Positions 8,316-22,735 of a stretch of DNA of 64,000 bases are shown one piece after another. A program made the position numbers and the translations under genes. This DNA comes from Puffinus mauretanicus (lineage: Eukaryota; Chordata; Aves; Procellariiformes; Procellariidae), in assembly GCA_023333565.1 (NCBI GenBank), contig JAJKFH010002273.1:1488001-1552000 (forward strand), in the 5' to 3' direction. The notes under the pieces were generated by a model. It had not been told where the DNA came from. It did not search any database and saw nothing but the letters and a program-made list of their open reading frames with translations. Positions within the stretch are counted from its first letter, which is position 1, and each line of letters starts with the position of its first letter.

Positions 8316-11300
8316 AACTGCTAGAATATCCTCTTGCTAAGGTTCCACTTGTGATAGGAAAGTTCTGAGACAGGAGAAATCATTTGATACAATGTACTAT
8401 CCAAGCCAGTTTTCTAAGAAGGATATTACTTTTATTGAAAAACCTTCTCTTCTGGAGTATGAGATGCCCAAGATTAATTTACTGCAAAATTATTAACTAA
8501 ATTGCATTAGTCTAGGTGAGTTTGTAATTGCTTACATTGTAGAAATAGCTGATAAAATACATCTAGTTGGGCAATTCAGCATTTTTAAAAGACTATACTT
8601 TTTTCTTGTGAGATTTTATTATTAGCCTCGAAACACTGGATAATTTATTTAGAGTAAAATTAGGAGTCTCATGCCATGAAGCTTAGATTGGTAGGCATCC
8701 TGGGACACAGCTGTTTTAGTGATCGGTGGAGTCTTGTATAGTTGAGTCTTGATGGAAGTGAAAAGGCCAGAGCGTGGTGAGCGAGGAGACAGCACTCGCT
8801 TCTCTTGTCCAGAGACAAGATTCGTCTTCTGGCAGCTAAAGGAGTGGGACCCAAGCCTGGCTTTTTAAGGGATGTGGAAATGCCTGAGTGCATGTGTTGG
8901 ATGAAAGGAAGAGGGAAGACCCACTCACCCGGACCAGTAAGACACACTCTTCCCCTCTGGGTTTTCAGTTTGGTGCAGGTTCAGAAGGGGGAGAGAAGAC
9001 TGTCACAGATGTGCAAGGATCGTATTCTGTGTTCACCCCAAATCAGGTTGGATTTGAGATACTTCAGGTAATTTTATAGGCTAGTTTCTTAGTATTACCA
9101 TATAGCAGGCAATGAAACAGAGCATTTTGTTTAGGTTTGGGATGATTCCATTCCCTCGTTCATTATCTATGTTCCCATGTCCAATGTTTATAAAAGACAT
9201 GTATATTGCTTATGCTGAGGGTCCAAAGTTCAAAGCTTTAAACATTGCAATTGAGAAGGCCCAGCTGATTTCAGAATCAGTGGGGAGGAGTTACTGCAAA
9301 GCACACTGGATGAGAACTGGTCTTTTATCATATTTCCTCCTTGCTGCTGTCTTCTCATGTGCTACCTTACAGGCCCATTCACTTCTGAAAATCATCATCT
9401 TTAACTGCACTCTGATAATGCTCAGTGGAATTAGTATCAAAATAGTATGTGCTTTGTAATTTCCCATCCCATCTCGCTTTCAATTTCTGCCTCACAAAGA
9501 CGACCCTATAGCATTACATTTTTTTAAGGTATTTAAGAGCTTAGCATCCAATAATTTGATGCGATTTAAATGCCAAAGTTATTTATGTCTTTTCAAAAAT
9601 GTTGCCCTATCTTATGTTTACCACAGCATAGTTGTGGTGTTAATGGCAGAATTTGGGTCGTTGTGTCTTGATGTCAGCAGAGAGTAGGACTTGAGCTTTG
9701 CATTCTTGGGGTTCAGCCTTTCACTGTGGCTATAGTATGCTTGGTACAGCTGTGGGGGTGTAGAAGGACACCTGGGGGAGGCTGCTGCTCCCCAGATTTT
9801 AGGACAGTCAAGAATCGCATTTATACACACTGTGCAAAGAGCAGCTGCCCAGACCATAAAGGAACCTTTTTTATCAGAGGAGCATGGGAGGTCACTGAGG
9901 GAAATGTTGAGAGAAATTACCCTTTTAGTCAAATAAATTGGCTTTATTTGTGGATCCAGTTCCTATCAAGCTACATTTTTTAAAATACGTGGTATTTATA
10001 TATGGCTAGCTTCACCATTATGTTTTAAGGTATCTCAATGGAATATTTAACTAGTAAAAAAGAATGCAGTTTGAAACTATTTACATTTGTATAAAGGCAC
10101 TTATAATTTGTTTAACTTATGTTGTTGTTTCATATAACCTGAATGTTGTATGAAACCACTGTTTTCATATATTAGAAGCTAAGTATAATTTATTGAATTA
10201 GACTGCCTTCAGCTATGACAGATGAATTCATGTGACATAAGTACCTTAAAAAGGAAGATAAAAAAGATGAAAACAATTGTATAGTTAATAGGAATAAAAA
10301 TCAATATATAATAAAGGAAGAGGTATGTAGTATAAAAAGCACAATGTCAGCACAAATCAAGAAAGATGCTGAAAACCTATGGATGGCTTCAGTGTATGGA
10401 ATCAGCAATTCTGCAACAGATAAGCAGCTCAGACCATGGTCACAGAACTCTTATAAGGCATTAAAAAGCCACGTTTGCAAATGACTATGTAAATCTATGG
10501 TATTTTATTAATAAGTTCTAATATTAGACAAACATTGAATGGGTCAGCAGAAATTTATCCTTATTATATCAGTAAATTTAGGCTTAATTTTCCTTTTAGG
10601 AAAACTAACATTAGATTAACAGTGAAGAAGGTTAATATTCTCTATGATCACAGATGAGGCTCCTGACTTGCATGTGCTGATGAGACCTAGATAGATGACA
10701 GAAGCATTACTAGCTGCATTTTTATGGAGGCTAGGCAGAGCCACCAGAGTTATTGTGACATGAGATCTGACATGAACTCAAAGCTATCAAATCCGAAAAG
10801 ATTTGAGCCTTATCTGTTAGCTCAGGGCAACGTGGCCACCAGGCACCACGCATGAAGACTGAGATAGGAAATAGCAGAATTGCTCCTTTGGTCAAAACTC
10901 CTGGTTGAATTTTAACTTTGAGTAAGTGCCTTTGAAATAAACACTTGCTTTTTTTAGGTCCTGGGATTATGAGTGCTGTGTGGACAGATCATTTCAGTGC
11001 GTAGACTGGATCTGGTGCTTGGTTTGATGTTTTTGCGGGAAGGGAGGAGGGGAGCTAGAGTTGAAGCTGAATGTGGGAGTTAGCTTAACTGGAAAGCTCC
11101 CCCTTCCCAAAGATAAATGTGTGTTTTAAGTAACAGATTAAGGTACTAAGTGGAGTATCAATGAAATGCAAAAGCAGGATGAAGCACTGTGAAGGGCAAT
11201 GAACACTTCCCAGTCTCTAATTCCTCAGTATTTGATGACTCCTCAGCTGTTTTCAACTGTGTATCTCAGGTTTGGTTTTTTTCTCTGCAATTTCTAGGGC

Positions 11301-13431
11301 TTTCAATCCCAATTGACCTGTCAAATAACCCCCAGATGATTCTTTAGCTGCAGCTTTCCCTGCCAAAACAGCCATCGCACCAAAATCATACTGATTTAGA
11401 AAAGCATATCTAACAAAGAATAAATAATAAGTTAGGGGGAAAATCCTGAAAAAACTGCTCTAGATGGTGAAAGTAACAGATGGCAGCATTGAGCAGATAG
11501 TCTTTGTGAAACAGTGTCCCCAGATGAATAGAGATGAAGAAATACAATATGGTATTTCCAATAAATGAAGGACAGTACAAGAACCTTCCAAAAGTGAAAC
11601 CCATCTTACATTAAAGGTACTAGTAAGCTTAGCTTGACAATAACATTTTTGTGTGTTGATCAATCATCATGTAAGTTGTGAGAAATTCCTTAAGAGGCTT
11701 TTTTTCATGCCTAAGATGAAAAAGAAAAAAGATTTTCCACCTCTTTACAATGCAGTCTCTCAACTCTGTCTTGGAAGTCTCCATTTGACTAATATTGAAT
11801 GTGTTTCTCTTATGATTAATAAAAATCTGTAAAGAAGTATCCACTAACCAAAAGTATAAGGAAAACCTGTGCAATACAGTCTTCTCTGTTTAATGACAGA
11901 AACAAAAGCTCCTTTTAAAAAGTTTACTTTGATCAACTTCAAAACTTGGATTAATAATGCCTGTCTTTAAAAACAGATAAATAAAAGAAATTATAATTAC
12001 TTTATTGTAAATGTTTCTCAAAAACAAGGACCGTTACAAAGATCTGTCTGAAATTAATGAACAGGAATTATTTCTGGAATTTGGAAAAAGAAATCTGCAT
12101 TTTTGTATAATCTATTTGCATTTATCATTATACTTTATACTTTCCTTTTCTTATTACTTGTTTATTATCTCCTATTGCACGTCTAGACCTAAAACATGCA
12201 TTTTAAATTACAACTGAGTAATGGCAGTTGTCACACTTAACTATATTTCATTAAAACTTGAAATGTGCTGATACAAATAGAGTGGGAGTAAGAGTTGATA
12301 AACAAGTGATATTTGAGAACTTGCTTCATTTGGAACTTTATCTTAATTTCAGGAACACTGCATGCTTCATTCTTTCCATCTCCTCTTTGGGACAAGTGAC
12401 TTCTACTTGCATCTTGAGTTATGATGGGGAGGCAGTATCTTAAAGATTTCTAGAAGCTGTCATTCTGATGCAGTGTTGAATTTGGGACCTGTGTGCAGCT
12501 GAGAGGAAACCACATATATATGCTGTGGGGGCTGGAGGGAAGCATGAAAACAAGGTCCCATTCCGCTCCCAACCCTTGACCAGGCCCTGAAGAACCAAAA
12601 AGAAAACCACAGCTGTGGGTCAGAGTTTCTAATGTTGTTTACGGCAAGGCAAGCCAGGAGCTATATAGCTGTAGTAAGAGAGAGAGATAAACTGTAGACT
12701 ATGAAAGTAATCTGCAGTGCACAGCTGGAGTTTGTGACCCTTCAACTACACAGCTTTGCATGTTCTCTACGTAGTCCATCGCCAAACACGCAGGTAGAAT
12801 TCTTTGTGACACACTCACAGTGTCTTTTTCATTACATTTTCAGCTCAGATTTTATATTGTGAATCCACATAATGAACAGCAGTGTGTTTAAACAGAAAAT
12901 GCAATTTAAAGATGATTTCTATCTTCTGCCTGCAACTGGGTGATTTGCACGGCTCTTTCCTTTTAGAGCACTTGCAAAAATTGCTTTTCAGTAGGAACAA
13001 GATCCATTTGTGCCTTTACAGAATAAAGGCCACAAAGGAAAGGAATGCATATCAGATGTTTGTATCAAGGTGGGGGTTTTTTTTATGTCAGTACTCAGCA
13101 ATTAACAGTGACACATTTAAGCGGTTACAAAGCATAGCAGTTTCAGGAGCAAGCACATCCTTACAAATGAAGGAGCTTTGGCAAGCCAGCTAGAAAGAGA
13201 TCCTAATGGCAATCGTGAATAGAGGTCCATAAAGAAAGACTTTTAAATGATGGAAATAATTATTGCACTTAAATTACTTTGTGTATTTGTTTCACAGGCA
13301 TGAAATAAAATCTTCCTCCACAACTGGTGGATTTGTTTTAATTAAGATATGTACAAACCTAGTATCATTTTAGTGTATTAAGAATAACACAGATTGATAC
13401 ACATATCTGAAAGTATGCTGGGGTTTTGCTG

Positions 13432-13456
13432 TTTTTTTTTTTTTTTTTTTTTTTTT
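13432..13456. repeat. Poly(T) tract of 25
   Basis: An uninterrupted run of 25 T is the longest homopolymer in the window. No mobile element abuts it on either side that I can recognise, so it is not obviously the tail of a retrocopy on the minus strand. Its exact length is likely unreliable in any assembly. Confidence 0.95.
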
Positions 13457-16400
13457 AATGGCCTAAAATATTGTGTACAGGCTTTTTGTTGCTATGGTAA
13501 AAGCTTTGCAAGTGTTACAAATTTTTTGATCAAAAGAATTTAAATAGAAATTTTAGCAACGCTTTGACTAGCATAATAATGTTATCTTTTACTGCATTAT
13601 TGAAATATAAAGAAAGATTGATATTGCAGTAATTGAAAAAATAATACACAAGCAGTAGAACTTGTTCTAACATCGGATGATAAGAGTCTGCTCTGTCCTA
13701 GAGTTCTGAATATCATTAAGAAATGCTGAGAATGGAATTTCCAAAGTGCATTTGAAGTAATACAATATTTATGATGATAAAGAATGTACCATTGGCTTCC
13801 CACATAATCCCTTGAGGCTCGTTGGCTGCGTGATTAACATAGGTATAAATCAGATTTCAGTAAAATCAGATGACGATTTCATATTTTTTTTAGAGACGAC
13901 AACTCTATCAAAAGACAAGTATCAGAAAACTTAGTAACATATGACTGCCTTTTTTTTAGCTATCTATAAATGGCACACTATCGTGTGTCAGAGGCAAAAA
14001 TGGCAGTGGACTAAAGCAGCTTTTGTGTGGCTGATGGCTAAAAGCAGGAGACTGCTGACTCTGTGATAAAGAGCGATTGCTGCAGTCATTGATGAAGAGG
14101 TTTGAATATTGCACTGATTGATTGTTTGCCCCTGTGAACATGTGGCATCCCATTAGAAAGCTTAATCATCAAAGTCAAAAGTCACCAACTTATATGGAAT
14201 CTAACTTAAAAAGTGGACTTACCAGTTAAAATTAATTGTGCAGTAAGCTTTGTGTATAGCCTACATATGGGCTTAAAAATTCCTTTCAGGACTGGAATTA
14301 GAGGAACCAAACCATCAATATGTCAAGTCATTATGTATTGCCTTCTCATCTGCATGACCTGTTATCATGACACCACCATCCCGTTAAACATGTTTGTTCG
14401 CTGGTGCCGGCCAGAAGTGACGCTAGTAGAGCAGGCACAGTTTTTAGAGGCAAAACTGGGATACTTTGAAATTAAATACAGTTATTAACTATTGGCTATT
14501 TTAGCCTTTTGGCTGCTTTTCCAGTATTACTCACAGTTGTCTTCATATCCCTAGGGAGAGACCCTGTCCTGGTCCAAAATTCAATGGGAATTTTGGCACT
14601 GTCTTAAGTATAGTCAGGAGCTCTCTTTTGATGCCTGACGCCTAAGTGAACATAAGGGAATGAAATCTTGAAAATAAATGCTTAGCCTAAAATTTAAGAA
14701 TGGTGTTCAGTTGTGAGGTCTGAGTCTACTAAAAAGGTTCTCCACGAGAAACTGTTTGGGGTATGTGTCTATTGATTGTCCATATGGAATAATCTCCTTG
14801 CAACATAACAGGTATTAAATGAGGTGGTACTTTGTGGCTCATTGAGAAGAAACTCAAATTTTCTGTGGTGTTTAAATCAACCATGGCTGCCTAGAAAGTT
14901 TTAAGTTGTTTTTACCTGGTGGAGCCTGAGGCAGATGCTTTTATAAATTTTAATGCTGGCTGATAATTGCTGTGTGTGAAATGAATAAAAATGCAAGATT
15001 ATATTTTCATTTTTCACTATAATAAGCAATTATTGACTCCCCTGTCCTTGGCATAGTGTAAAGATTTATTAGCGTCAGAAATTAATATTGATCAAAACTA
15101 AGATGGTGGGTCGATGAATATTAAATTAAGGTATTTTCATCTTCCCAAGGTTAAACTAAGATTTCGCTCTGTGAATTCTGTCATCGAGATTTTGCTTCTG
15201 GTTTCAGATATGCTGAAAATGTAATTGCAGATGCAAGACACTAACTAATTCTAGATGTGCTTTGATATGCAACATTATGTTTCAAGCAGTTTTAAGACAG
15301 ATGGAAATGATTATCAAAATCATGCAAGTTGTTTAAAAAAAAAAAAGTAAAAAACAAAACAAAAGACTGAAGTCTTACTGTATATAAAAGGTTTCCCTAC
15401 ATTGCTGTATCAGTTCCTAGACCCGAGTGACGTGCTGGCAGATGCCCTGATGGTGGATTATCTAATCACAGTACATGCATACAGATTGTTTTTGTGTACC
15501 GTGGCTTTACAGACCCTATTGACTCTGTATCACCTTCAGGAGACAGGGAAGTCTTTTGCAGAGCTGGGAAGCTGGAAGTTGCCATTGCCTCCTCAAATCA
15601 TGGTTTCGCTATTTGTCTGTTCTTAAGACTGCCTCGGCCCTTTTTTTTTTTCCTGTTTCTTTTTTTTTTTTTATTCTCTGCCTCTAGCCTATTTCCCTAC
15701 AAATTATAACTAAGATGGCTATCACTGATCTTGGTCCTGGACCTAAACCCTTTCATTTGAACATAGATGGAACCTTCTGAAATGCAGATTTTTTTTTTTT
15801 TTTAAAGATAGTTTGAGTTTTAATTTGAAAGAAATGGTTTGACGTTTCTACTGGTATAAAATACTTTCACTGGATACACACCAGGATCTGTTTGGCTTGA
15901 AGTTTTGAAGTGTTAGTTGTGTACTTTGGCAAATGCTTTCAAGACTTACCTTTTACGACCTTTTGTTTACAGCTTCTCCTCCGTTACTGAATTTTGTGAC
16001 TCAAGAAGAGAATACAGAAATTTTGAGTGTCAAAAAATTGAACAAAAATCTGCTGCTTAAAATGGTGATCTTGAATGAAAATTCAACTCAGCGCTTAGAC
16101 CTAAAGAATGTCTTTAAAGTGTCTTTGCATTGTTATTATGTGAACAAAGAACTATTTTAATTTCTGCTTTCTAAAAATAAATTCTTTCAGCTTTATGATT
16201 GACTACAAAGCTAGACAATCAGTGATCTGCTGCCAGTCCATGGACCAAGATAGCCATTTAAATATTTCCTATCAAAACTATGGTGGGGGCAAAATAAAAT
16301 TGTAAGGTTGACCAAGATACAATACTCCAAGAAGATAGAGCGGGGCAGGGGACACAGACCCAAATCACTGTGTTGGCAGTTAAAACGCATGGTTTGTCTC

Positions 16401-17690
16401 CCACTTCTGCTGTCAGTACAAGGATAAGCGGGTTTTGTTTTTGTTCTTACCTTTCTGTGTCTGTTTCTCTTGTATTTCGTTCTTAACTGCCTAGATTTAG
16501 AGATGGGACCATCTCTTGCAGAGACCTCAGTACTGAGAAATGTATAATATTACAAGCAAAGGAAAATTATGTCTGTATTTAGGTGAGTATACATTCATTA
16601 GAGTAGATAGCTTCAGACTGAGGCCTGAGAGCTGAGCGTTAAAGATGACCTCCAAAGGCCAATGAATTAGGCTGCTGCCCTACGTACCACTTTCCAGTGG
16701 CTGCTGGATACACATAAAGGACAAGGACCAGAAATCATCATGAATGTTTCATGATGGGAATGGGAAATGACGTATTAGGAGTGGGCATATAATAGAGAGA
16801 GCTACAGAGTGTTTTATAATATCGGTAACGCCAGGTCCCGTTCTAGTTTCCTTGGATCTGTGCACCTCACATGAGGCCTGGGCTGGTAAGAGCGGGGTGA
16901 GAGGCAAGGAGCGTGAAGTCAAGTCTGTCCTTCCCCTCGCCCCTTCTCCACTGCTCCTAGAGCCCTTCTCAGACCTCCGGTACCTGCAACAGGACCAGCC
17001 CAGTAAGAAAAGGTAAGGTTAGGAGAAGATGGCGTCCAATGACCAAGAAGTTTATTCCATCTCCTTCTAGTTACGTTACGTCTTATTCACGGCTCTCTCC
17101 TGATCTAGGCTGTCTCCTCTGAGCAAATAGAAAGGTCACTGACTCCACAAAGGTGCCTTTCTGTGGTCCTTTTTTAGCATCCCCTGAAGTTAGGAGAGGG
17201 AGTAGGCTTCCCCTGGCTGGCACTTCCCGCTTATCTTTCCTGGTGCTCGGGAAACTATTGAAGAAAACTGGGGACAATACGCAACGCATTTATTCTGCTC
17301 CATTGCAGGCTAAGGCTGTCTGAATTTGTGTGTTCTACAAAATGAAATGCACTGATAAAAATTCTTTTTTTTAAATAGCCAATGGTAGTATTTTGCCCTG
17401 CCTGCCATCTAGAAAATAGGAAGGGCTTATATGGTTGAGCCACCCTCCTGTTCTTGGACTGATTTTTGAAGCAGTGCAATTACATGTTGTCACATGTATT
17501 AGGTTAACATAAAACACAATGTTGCCTGTGTAACATGATGACTTAGGACATGTATTTTGCTCAAAGTTACTAATTCAATGAGAATTCTCTATTTCAATGT
17601 CATGTCTGAAAATTGAAGTACCAAAACTGAGTGCAAACACATGGGTTTGAGATGACAGATTTGCCTTTAATGCTCAACTTTGTTCTGTCA
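13457..17690. other. Unique non-coding DNA with several poly(T) runs
   Basis: No gene is recognised. T runs occur at 15641-15651, 15660-15672 and 15789-15803. The stretch about 16810-17000 is moderately GC-rich without a recognisable repeat or frame. The segment 14260-14490 reads open on the plus strand for 91 codons but shows no motif. Confidence 0.55.
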
Positions 17691-18480
17691 AGAAAGTCCC
17701 TGATTTGTATTCATTTCCTGTTTCCTTTCTTCATTCTGCATTTGGGTAAAAGCTTGAAAAGTCCCTTATTCTCTCTGACTTTCTTATCTTAATTTCTCTT
17801 TGATCCTTTTTTTTAGTTCCTTTTTCCATTTTAACCTTTCTGTAGCTGTACATGTTGTCTAAAGCTGTTATTCTCTCCAAAAATCCCTTCCCTTTCCTCA
17901 AGATAATTTCTGTCCTTGAATAAAACTTTCAAAGTAGCTCAAGTCCCATATTCAGAAGATGTAATTACTTAGAAGCCTTTTCTCTTTGAGAATCATTGAA
18001 CTAAATATTAAGCTAATCACTTCAAGTGATTATGTTCCAAACTCACTTTTGTAATCATTAAAACTTTGCCTTCTTTTAATTTTTCCCAGTTGTATCTAGT
18101 ACTTTCCCTCTCTCCCTTTTTTTTTTTTTTTCTTTACTGCATAGTCTTCTGGTTTTTTCGTGGCCATTTTCTTCATTTGTGTCTCATGTTAATTCACAGG
18201 CTTTTATGTATCTGTATCCTCTTTTTTTTTTTTTTTTACCCACTGGCATATTCAGCTTTTCTTTTTTTCCCTTTTCTTTTTTTTTTTTTAAATTTTCCAG
18301 TCCCATCACATTTCCTACATCGCTTTTTCCTAACTTTCATCTGGTCTTTTCTTTCAAGTCTGTGCAAGAGCAATGGTGGTATCTTAACAAAGCAAGGGAA
18401 GAAAACAACTCTGTGTAGCAGCCAAATCTAGTGTTTTATTCAGCTCCTTGTATTCTGTTTGTAAGACACTCTCTTCATAT
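17690..18480 (+). repeat. Pyrimidine-skewed, T-rich belt
   Basis: For about 800 bases the plus strand is dominated by T and C, with poly(T) runs at 18117-18131 (15), 18222-18237 (16) and 18277-18289 (13). The open frame at 18066-18431 is a by-product: it translates to long Phe/Leu runs and is not a gene. The tract may be slipped simple sequence. Confidence 0.7.
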
Positions 18481-21400
18481 CCATCTTTCAGCTCATTTTT
18501 TTGAAATGCATGCTATACAAATGTCTCTTAAGGGAGAATTTGTGAACCTCAGCAAGGTAAATTGACAGCCTCAGAAGAGAAAAATTTAATACCTTCATTA
18601 AGCATGGCCACAAGGCAAAGATACTCTTCCATTTCTAGTAAATTCCCCAAGCACTTTCTTTCCTAAGTTATTCTTTCTACAAAATGGTATGAAGTTAAGA
18701 GTCTTTTTTGCATTCACGGTAGCCTACTACACTATAAATTACAGTCTGAGATTTTTAACCTCTCAGTTCCTTCTACAGATTCTTTCTTTAACAACTTTTG
18801 TAATTGAAAAACTTACTAAGAATTTTGCAGTGAAATCTGACATTCCCTAAAATTGCATCAATCTACAAAATTCATGATATGGGTATTTCCTGTGGAAAGC
18901 AAATGTTGTATCTATCTAAACCAAAACATTACAGGGAAGTAATATAAATACAAATTTGGTTGAGATTATTCACCCTAAATTAACTAATGCCTTTAACTCC
19001 CAAAAGAATTGAAAATGAAGCCTATGCATATTTTTTGTTCATATGACTGTACAGTATGTTATATTATATGCTAGTATGAGAGATTGATTTCAATTTAAAG
19101 AAGAGGTTACACCTCTTTTAATATTTTACAGGTTTATTGGTTCCACCTTGCCATTTCCAATGGGTACCCATATTTCTTAAATTAGGCCAAGACAGTTAGT
19201 ACTTTTGTTAGAAAAGTGATAAAATTGACCTGATTAAGTTATGAATTGTGAAATATTTGTGGGTGAAAGGTCTGAGTTTGAGAAGCATCCTGGGGAGACT
19301 TTGGCCATAAAAGGTTACATGTATGCTAGCAAAGATATGCACCAATGGAAGAAGCTCTTCAGATGAAGGCTGGGTAGGCCTGGATCCCAGCTGTGAGTCT
19401 TTGATCATCTCTTATAGCAGCTGGTTAGTTGGATAAAGGAAGAATGAAGCTTCTTGGAAATTAACTAAATTACAGGTAGCTGTAAGGATTGTTTCCTTAT
19501 ATGTGTATGCCTTTCTGTAGACCTGCTCATACTTGATCTTTTAAGTATAATGAATAAATTGCTTCATTACTTCTACCTTAACATGTCTTAGGTGTCAAGG
19601 CTGGTTTCAAGTTAACTGACAAGCTAGAGATATGATATGATGAGTCTTAAAATCAGGGACCTGGACAATTCTTGTATTCTGTTATCAGCAGCATAAGATG
19701 CAAGCCTATGTTGGGAGCAGGCCTCCTCATGCGGTTTTAAGAGAGTTTCAGGCTGGTAAGGCAAACCACTGGTGCGGAAGAGGAATTTTTCTAGCTCATC
19801 AGCTTGCTCTTTGGCACACGACTGCAAAATCAGGGACAGCCTCCAGATCCTCTTTCAAGGACGTAGCTACTAAATTGGTATGCATTACCAATGAGTTGTT
19901 ATTGATACTTATTGAGGAGTTAGTTACTTATTTATCATTTAAGATCTCATCAATTACTGAATTGATAAGATGCATTGCTATATGTTGAAGTTTTATTTCT
20001 AAAGCAGTGCAGTCAGATAGGATTTCGGTAAGCCTCTTAATATACAACTTTATATACATAAATTTAAAAGTTGACTTGATAATACTTAATGCAGTTGCAG
20101 CTGTTAGAAATCCTATTTTAATTTCCCCTCAGAATTAAAACAGATGCTTATATTTTCCATAAAAAAGAAATGATAGAAAAAGAGTTAAAAAATGGTACTG
20201 AAAACATTTTTTTTTAGATTTTTTAAATACCATTTTACTCTATACATGTGACATTTTTATTTCTTTATGTATCACTACATGATAGTAGTAGTAGTAATAG
20301 CACACTTTTATTGCTATCATGTCAGAATATCACAAAATGTTCTCTTCTATTTTTATTTTAGTACATTTTTTAAATCGTTGTGGACAGCTGCTGCTAAGTA
20401 AAATATCTCCCCTTCTTTTTTCTCCAAAATGTCTCTTGGTCTGAAAACAACCTGACAGAACTTCCTTATGTAGCTATGTATATACATTTCAACTGTGAAC
20501 ATACCCATCATGATCAGAAATAAATGTAAGGTAATACATTTTGAACTGTAAAAAAGGTAAAATACAGTACAAAATTGTGAAATCCTTAATTTTAAGGATT
20601 TGCTTTACGAAATTAAGACATATTTCCCCATCTGAATTTTCTTAAAAAGTAAGCTGTTTTCCTACAAGTCTTGCTTTAAACAAAGTAAATTCCAGCCCTC
20701 TTCGTTCCTTCCTCTATCTTTCTCCCTTCACTTCCCACAAAAGCGAAGAACTTTGTAGTAGCTCAGCACATAGAAGTACCTCTAAATCAAAGATCCCAGA
20801 TGGTAATTAGAAACCCATCTCCTAATGGAAAAAAAAGAAAAAAGGACATTGTGGAACTGTATCAACATGCTGCTACAGCGTTATGCCGTATGGCATAATA
20901 GATACTGTGGCTATGCTGAGCTGGAGAAGAACATTGAACATAGTTTATGTGACACAGCTTTATTTCAAGTTCTACTTAAAATCAGAGCTACTTCTCAGAT
21001 GTTACACATTACAGCAAGTGCTCTATAAACTATTGTATTTCTGTACATGTTACAGCCATGGTCCCAGGTTCTCAGAGTGCTACAACTGTTCAGTCAATAT
21101 AAAGCACTACAATTACAGTCAGTTTTATTTCTCCTGCATGTAGTTTCTAGAAAAAAGTCATCACGTACTGCCCTCCCTAGCTTCCTCAGAGAACATACGT
21201 ACTTTGAAGCAGTGGTTCTTTTAACATCACAATTTTCTTGTTTCTTCTGTACTGTGTTCATGACTGTTGGGCATTTACCTTTTTTTCTACCTTCCAGGCT
21301 CTGCAGGCTAATTATAGATTATATCCTAGAATCCTTATTCATATGAACAGAACATTATTAATTTCATTTCATTCATATATGCAAAATGTGTTTTGGAATA

Positions 21401-22685
21401 AAAGTTAGGAATAAATGTTTCTAGACATATTCAGTATACAGCTTTTAATTTTCATGAAAATTACGCTGACAGAAGTTTCCTTCACCCTATTGTTCTGGTT
21501 CTTCCTCAGAGCATAGAATGTCATTGGTAATCAGTGATTCATTTAAGTGTTATGAGTGATTTGAGGGAAAGTTGTGGGTTTTTTTTTGTTAAGGTTTGGC
21601 TTTCAAGGAAAGAAACTGAAAACAAAACCCAGAAATCTTAAATTCCAGGATGTAAAATCACATTGACACTCTTTGAGGTTATTACGAACCTGCAAAGCTT
21701 TCATTCTGCAGCTGTATCGAGCGTGAAAATCTTTTGCCTGAATAATGAAAGGTGTAAGCAATTACAAGCTGGGCCTCAGGAAAAGAATCGGCTGGAGCAT
21801 CACATAACATTAGCAATGGACGTGTTCATCTTCACCAACTATTAGAAAAAAATAGAAAAATTTATCTCTGAGTCTCCTAAGTGCACTCTCCGTTGTGCCT
21901 TCTGGCAGTGATTTCCATGGTCTCTTTGCGTGGTGAATAACTGCTTCTCTTTCAACTGTTCTCCGCTTCCTACTTCTTAAGCACTTGGACTGTTCTCTTG
22001 TTCCTGTATTGTGAGGTATGATGAACTTAAAAGCTCGGGGGGTTTTTGCGTGTACTGTTTTTCATTGTCATGTTGTATGACTCCTTTTATTCATCTCTTT
22101 TTGAAGATGAGCACACTCTTCATCCTTGGCCCTACTTCTTACTCCAATTCCTTTGCTGGACAGTTTTTAAAGAAAAAGTTTTAACTACATTTTCTACATA
22201 CCTATCTGACGTCTTGCCAGTGAAACCATTTCATTTTACTTAAAAGCTGAAACTTGAAAAACAAAACATGCGGCAGATGTGTCTTCTAGTATGAAACTGT
22301 TGTTCCGGATCACAGAACCAAATGCTATTGAGATTGGTATTTGATTATAGCACTGAGAGAACAAACTCATGTATACCACATTGCTTTAACTCAGTTGGGT
22401 ACTCCAACTTATTCTGCTGACTCCTGTGTGTGGTGCCTCCAAAGAGAACTCGGCAGCTGACGAAAGTGGGTTTTGTGGGGCGCACACTTCTTTTAGGGAT
22501 GGAAATATGGTTTCATCTGATTCTGTAGGAGGAGTTGCATTTGAAGCCTCGTTATCTTAATAAAGCAAATGACAAAGGACAACTTTGTTTAAAATTCACA
22601 TTTTGGAATTTTCTGTTTCTGGTGACTTAGTAAAATGTCAGATTATTTGAATCACTTCTAAAAAGAAATGCTGCTGAAAAAGAGT

Positions 22686-22735
22686 CTCTTTTCTTTTATT
22701 CTTTTTTCTTCTTCTTTTTTTTTATTATTATTATT
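22686..22735. repeat. Pyrimidine tract followed by (TTA)4
   Basis: A run composed almost only of T and C leads into four TTA/ATT trinucleotides. This is simple sequence with no other identity. Confidence 0.85.

Larger units (their letters stand above)
6682..13431. other. Unique non-coding DNA
   Basis: No gene, RNA gene or interspersed repeat is recognised. A (TTGG)6 microsatellite lies at 7857-7880 and a (GGT)5 at 8301-8315. The region 8690-9010 is somewhat richer in GC. Open frames such as the 115-codon one at 9112-9459 have no motif, no homology that I recognise and ordinary non-coding composition. The segment about 12880-13160 has a balanced composition that could reflect a conserved non-coding element, but this cannot be judged without alignment. 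Confidence 0.55.

Noticed and set aside
9112..9459. 115-codon plus-strand frame with hydrophobic segments
   Set aside because: Length is within chance expectation, composition is AT-rich non-coding, and no motif or signal supports it.
13432..13456. T25 tract as the tail of a minus-strand retrocopy
   Set aside because: The adjacent minus-strand sequence shows no long frame, polyadenylation signal pair or element identity.
18066..18431. 121-codon plus-strand open frame
   Set aside because: It is a translation of poly(T) and pyrimidine runs (long Phe/Leu stretches), not a gene.
20825..21028. 67-codon frame of mildly protein-like composition
   Set aside because: It is short, begins in an A-rich run and matches no family that I recognise.
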